Source: Pseudomonas citri (GTDB taxonomy: Bacteria > Pseudomonadota > Gammaproteobacteria > Pseudomonadales > Pseudomonadaceae). Taken from it: DNA of 35,469 nucleotides. The stretch lies in the NCBI RefSeq assembly GCF_025336485.1, contig NZ_JAODAB010000040.1, positions 1 to 35,469 on the forward strand, given 5' to 3'. The translations under genes were made by a program, and so were the position numbers. The notes beneath the pieces were generated by a model. The model was not told where the DNA came from. It searched no databases and was given only the letters and a program-made list of their open reading frames with translations. Positions 33,203-35,469 of the stretch are shown in pieces; the stretch's first letter is position 1; each line of letters begins with the position of its first letter.

Positions 33203-33490
33203 TCATTCCACCGGCACCAATCGGCTGGCCAGCAGCTTCACACCCGCCCCGGTCCTGTCACCTTGAGGTTCAATGCGCACAATCTGTCCTTGCGCTTTGA
33301 ACTTCATGGGCCCGCCGGGGGTGTCGAGTTCGATCTCGAACTCAATCAAACTGTCCACGTGCTGCTCGCTGTCGGTTTCGAAATACAAACCGCAGGCGCT
33401 GATGTCACGGGTGACACCGCTGCCCCCGCCGATCAGTTGCAGCGACAGGGTGACTCGTTCACGGGGTTCAGTTCGGTAGGCGTCTTTCAT
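33203..33490 (-). CDS. PilZ-domain protein
   Basis: This 95-residue single-domain protein has the PilZ c-di-GMP site: an RxxxR motif (R6-TEP-R10) and a D-x-S-x-x-G motif (D29, S31, G34 in TRDISACGLYFETD), followed by beta-barrel strands to VKLLASRLV. As a minimal PilZ protein it probably acts as a c-di-GMP receptor that signals to a partner. It sits 92 bp upstream of the giant adhesin gene on the same strand, with no clear terminator between them. The ribosome site is weak. Co-expression with the adhesin is inferred from position. Confidence 0.86.
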   Translation of the reverse strand: MKDAYRTEPRERVTLSLQLIGGGSGVTRDISACGLYFETDSEQHVDSLIEFEIELDTPGGPMKFKAQGQIVRIEPQGDRTGAGVKLLASRLVPVE

Positions 33491-33696
33491 GGCCGCAGTT
33501 TAAGAACGACCACTGTTTTGCACATGAGCGCGCGCTCCCTTTTTTTCTGGGAGTCAATCCGTCAGGAAAACAGGGCGTTATGGGACAAATGTCATGGGAG
33601 GCGTGGTCTGAAACTCTCTTGAAAAAGCGCCAGGCCGTAGCGATTGCTATCATTAGCGGCAGCTGGCACAACCCGCCTAAAGAGGCCGCGACTCGT

Positions 33697-34362
33697 ATGC
33701 CCATTCAAGTCTTGTTGGTAGCTCTACCGCTCGTGGCCTGGGGCCTTGAGCGCCTGGTGGAAAGCGCTCGACCGAGGTTGATGCTCGCGGGTTCGGTGTC
33801 GTCGGTGGCGCAATACCTGCTTTCGCAGCCCCCATGCGCACCCGATGTGGTGGTGCTGGACCTGGACGGCGAGGGCGGCGTCGAGTCACTGGCCGACTTG
33901 CACAGCCAGACCAAAGCCAAGATTCTGGTGGTGACAGGGTCGACCGACGTGACGCTACATGATGATGCGGTGCTGGCGGGCGCCCGGGGCGTGGTGGATA
34001 AGCGGGAACCGGCATCCGCGTCAATATTGCTCAAAGCCATCGAAAAAGTGCATGACGGCGAACTCTGGATCGACCGCAATGCAACCAGCCGCATCTTCCT
34101 CGAACTGGCGCACCAGAAAGCCGTGCGCGACATGGACCCGGAACAACAAAAAATCGCCAGGCTAACGCGTCGCGAGCAGCAAACCATCGCATCACTGGCC
34201 TGCGACCCCTCGGCCCCTGGCAAGTTGGTGGCCGAGAAACTGCACATCAGCGAGCACACGTTGCGTAACCATCTCACATCGATCTACAGCAAGCTGGGCC
34301 TGACGAACCGCGTGGATCTGTACGCCTACGCACACAAGCATGGGCTTGTCACAGACAACTGA
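33697..34362 (+). CDS. LuxR/NarL-type response regulator with atypical receiver
   Basis: This 221-residue transcription factor has a receiver-like domain (about 1-120) with VVVLDLDGEGG (D55 or D57 as phosphorylation candidates) and K102 (VDKRE). The usual acidic pair at the N-terminus is replaced by hydrophobic residues (VLLVALPLV), so phosphorylation may be absent or altered. The C-terminal LuxR helix-turn-helix is clear: LTRREQQTIASLA (156-168) and LHISEHTLRNHLTSIYSKLGL (182-202 in part). ATG at 33697 chosen because family similarity starts at MPIQVLLVALP; the longer frame to 33580 adds unrelated residues. Divergent from the PilZ gene; no adjacent histidine kinase. Confidence 0.9.
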   Translation: MPIQVLLVALPLVAWGLERLVESARPRLMLAGSVSSVAQYLLSQPPCAPDVVVLDLDGEGGVESLADLHSQTKAKILVVTGSTDVTLHDDAVLAGARGVVDKREPASASILLKAIEKVHDGELWIDRNATSRIFLELAHQKAVRDMDPEQQKIARLTRREQQTIASLACDPSAPGKLVAEKLHISEHTLRNHLTSIYSKLGLTNRVDLYAYAHKHGLVTDN

Positions 34363-34429
34363 GGCATCCTCTCGAAAGATTTGCAGGTATCATCAGGCCA
34401 CCATCCATCCCAAGAAAAGGACTTCCCTG

Positions 34430-35062
34430 ATGAAGCGTCTGTTTGCCTGCACTCTCCTGGCACTGGCCGTCACCGGCTACGCCAAGGCCGACCAGAGCAC
34501 CTTCGAAGAAACCAACCAGTGCACGGAAGACATCGACTGCCAAGGCGACTTCATCTGCAAAAACGGCCAATGCGACCTCCCCGAACCCCAGCAAAGCCTC
34601 GTGGCAAAACCCACCGCCACCCCTCAAATCACCAAGCCCACACCCCCAGCACCCCCCGGCGTAGCCTATGAAACCTTGCCCGCCACTTCCGAACGCGCCG
34701 GGCCTTTCACCACTCAGACCCAAGAAACGGGCACCGCGCTGAATTATCAAACGCGCGCCGGGGTGGTGAATGTCATGGAGTCCATCGTCGAACAGCCCGA
34801 GTACACCGGCTACGTGGCGATTGAAAAGGCCTACACGTTTGGGCCGGGTAAGTACGTGGTGGTCGTATCCACCGGGGAGGGCGGCAATGCGTGCCCGGCG
34901 TCTACTTATGTGTTCAGTTTTGATGCCAAGGCTGAGCGGGTGGAAGGGACGCGGGCGGTGGAGGGGTGTTCGGAGTTGGTTGAGGCGGGGGTTGAGGGGA
35001 ATCGGTTGGTGGTTAAGAAGGAAGGGGGTGGGGTTGTTGTGGTTAATGGGGTGGTTGAGTAG
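34430..35062 (+). CDS. Exported Cys-rich hypothetical protein (210 aa)
   Basis: Signal peptide MKRLFACTLLALAVTGYAKA (1-20, cut before DQ). The mature N-terminus carries a compact knot, C31, C37, C43 and C48 (CTEDIDCQGDFICKNGQC), likely two disulfides, then a proline-rich linker (about 62-78) and a C-terminal beta-rich domain (KYVVVVSTGEGGNACPAST). The CxxDxDCxxxxxCxxxxC spacing resembles small extracellular Cys modules. Periplasmic or secreted; family not recognised. AAGGA lies 9 bases before the ATG at 34430. The 3' third has a striking GT-rich, almost C-free composition (see G-quadruplex entry). Confidence 0.78.
   Translation: MKRLFACTLLALAVTGYAKADQSTFEETNQCTEDIDCQGDFICKNGQCDLPEPQQSLVAKPTATPQITKPTPPAPPGVAYETLPATSERAGPFTTQTQETGTALNYQTRAGVVNVMESIVEQPEYTGYVAIEKAYTFGPGKYVVVVSTGEGGNACPASTYVFSFDAKAERVEGTRAVEGCSELVEAGVEGNRLVVKKEGGGVVVVNGVVE
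34938..34966 (+). other. Potential G-quadruplex motif in the coding strand
   Basis: GGG-TGGAA-GGG-ACGC-GGG-CGGTGGA-GGGG fits the G3+N1-7 pattern exactly (loops 5, 4 and 7). It lies in a stretch (34925-35062) with very little C on the plus strand. The mRNA and non-template strand could both fold. Whether it forms is not known. Confidence 0.6.
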
Positions 35063-35160
35063 GTCAGCAAGCGCCCCGGACGACGTTCTGTAAGTAAATT
35101 CGCCCTTTTCGGTCAAGAGGCCGCAAGCGATAGCATTTAAAACTTATCGAGGAAAGGGCT

Positions 35161-35454
35161 ATGTTCAAGCAAGGGATCGCAGCAGTAATGCTTTGCAGTT
35201 CATCATGGAGTTACGCTGATGATTTCTCGGCTGGCGAGGTTTGGGGGCTTATCTGGGACGATGTAGGTTGTATGCCTACGCCAAACGGAGTGCAAGGTGG
35301 GGCATGGGAGGAAAAGTTCGTCTCTCTGTCACGTGAGCAGGTATTTGAAGGCAATGGTATGAAGCTCACGGCGTCCTTCGCAAATGGCAGGACGCGGGAC
35401 TGTCAGATTTTTTGTGTTCGGGCCGGTAGCGGCCTGCCGTCAGGCAGGCCTTGA
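35161..35454 (+). CDS. Small exported hypothetical protein, possibly truncated at a terminator
   Basis: This 97-residue frame has a signal peptide (MFKQGIAAVMLCSSSWSYA, 1-19) and a mature part with C37, C81 and C85 (WDDVGCMP, DCQIFC). A strong GAGGAAAGG site precedes the ATG. The last residues (SGLPSGRP) and the stop are encoded by the terminator-like hairpin at 35431-35450, which suggests the frame lost its original end or that the hairpin was recruited. The family is not recognised. It is probably co-regulated with the preceding exported protein, but 98 bp separate them. Confidence 0.7.
   Translation: MFKQGIAAVMLCSSSWSYADDFSAGEVWGLIWDDVGCMPTPNGVQGGAWEEKFVSLSREQVFEGNGMKLTASFANGRTRDCQIFCVRAGSGLPSGRP
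35431..35450 (+). terminator. Hairpin at the end of the small exported protein gene
   Basis: GGCCTGCC (35431-35438) and GGCAGGCC (35443-35450) form a perfect 8-bp stem with a GTCA loop, followed by TTGATTT. It overlaps the last codons of the preceding gene. Confidence 0.7.
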
Positions 35455-35469
35455 TTTCACCAGGTCGGC

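Overview
The window reads as chromosomal DNA of a fluorescent-type Pseudomonas. The main evidence is the block of two tandem cbb3 oxidase operons (ccoNOQP twice) followed by an Aer-type aerotaxis receptor and acnA. This is the gene order known from P. aeruginosa PA1552-PA1562. High GC coding, Pseudomonas-style REP palindromes (core GGGAGC/GCTCCC) and a perfect Anr/Fnr box agree with this.

Layout. Positions 1-1000 (minus strand) are accessory: the N-terminal piece of a PAAR/Rhs-type protein cut by the window edge, a VapC-like PIN toxin and its Phd/YefM antitoxin. Positions 1063-7980 (minus) hold ccoNOQP-1 and ccoNOQP-2, two terminal oxidases for low-oxygen respiration. The Anr box that should drive operon 2 lies inside the first codons of the divergent alpha/beta-hydrolase gene (8077-8763, plus). 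Positions 8865-14141 (minus) carry aer, a CPBP intramembrane protease and aconitase A. Positions 14309-17130 (plus) carry rlmM, tusA and pdxB, with REP elements between them. A 159-bp MITE-like element is inserted in a REP just after pdxB.

Positions 17376-20899 (minus) contain small hypotheticals, an orphan periplasmic binding protein and a PLP-dependent serine/threonine dehydratase-like enzyme. Positions 21134-23549 hold azoR with a divergent LysR regulator around a palindromic operator, then a short-chain dehydrogenase. Positions 23870-25756 carry a NYN-LOTUS (predicted RNase plus RNA-binding) gene and an unrecognised helical protein. Positions 25912-27399 (minus) encode an isoprenylcysteine-methyltransferase-like membrane enzyme and a PhyH dioxygenase.

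The right end is dominated by a 1875-residue VCBS/RTX type I secreted adhesin (27483-33110, minus) containing five nearly identical 342-bp tandem repeats. It is flanked by a PilZ protein (possible c-di-GMP sensor), a divergent LuxR-type regulator with an atypical receiver, and two small exported Cys-containing proteins. This looks like a surface-attachment and regulation neighbourhood, but no type I secretion genes are present in the window.

No tRNA, rRNA, CRISPR array or intact insertion sequence was seen. The points most worth a second look are the Anr box embedded in a coding sequence, the homogenised adhesin repeats, the MITE nested in a REP, repeat-derived protein C-termini, the NYN-LOTUS pair, and the accessory module abutting the cco cluster.
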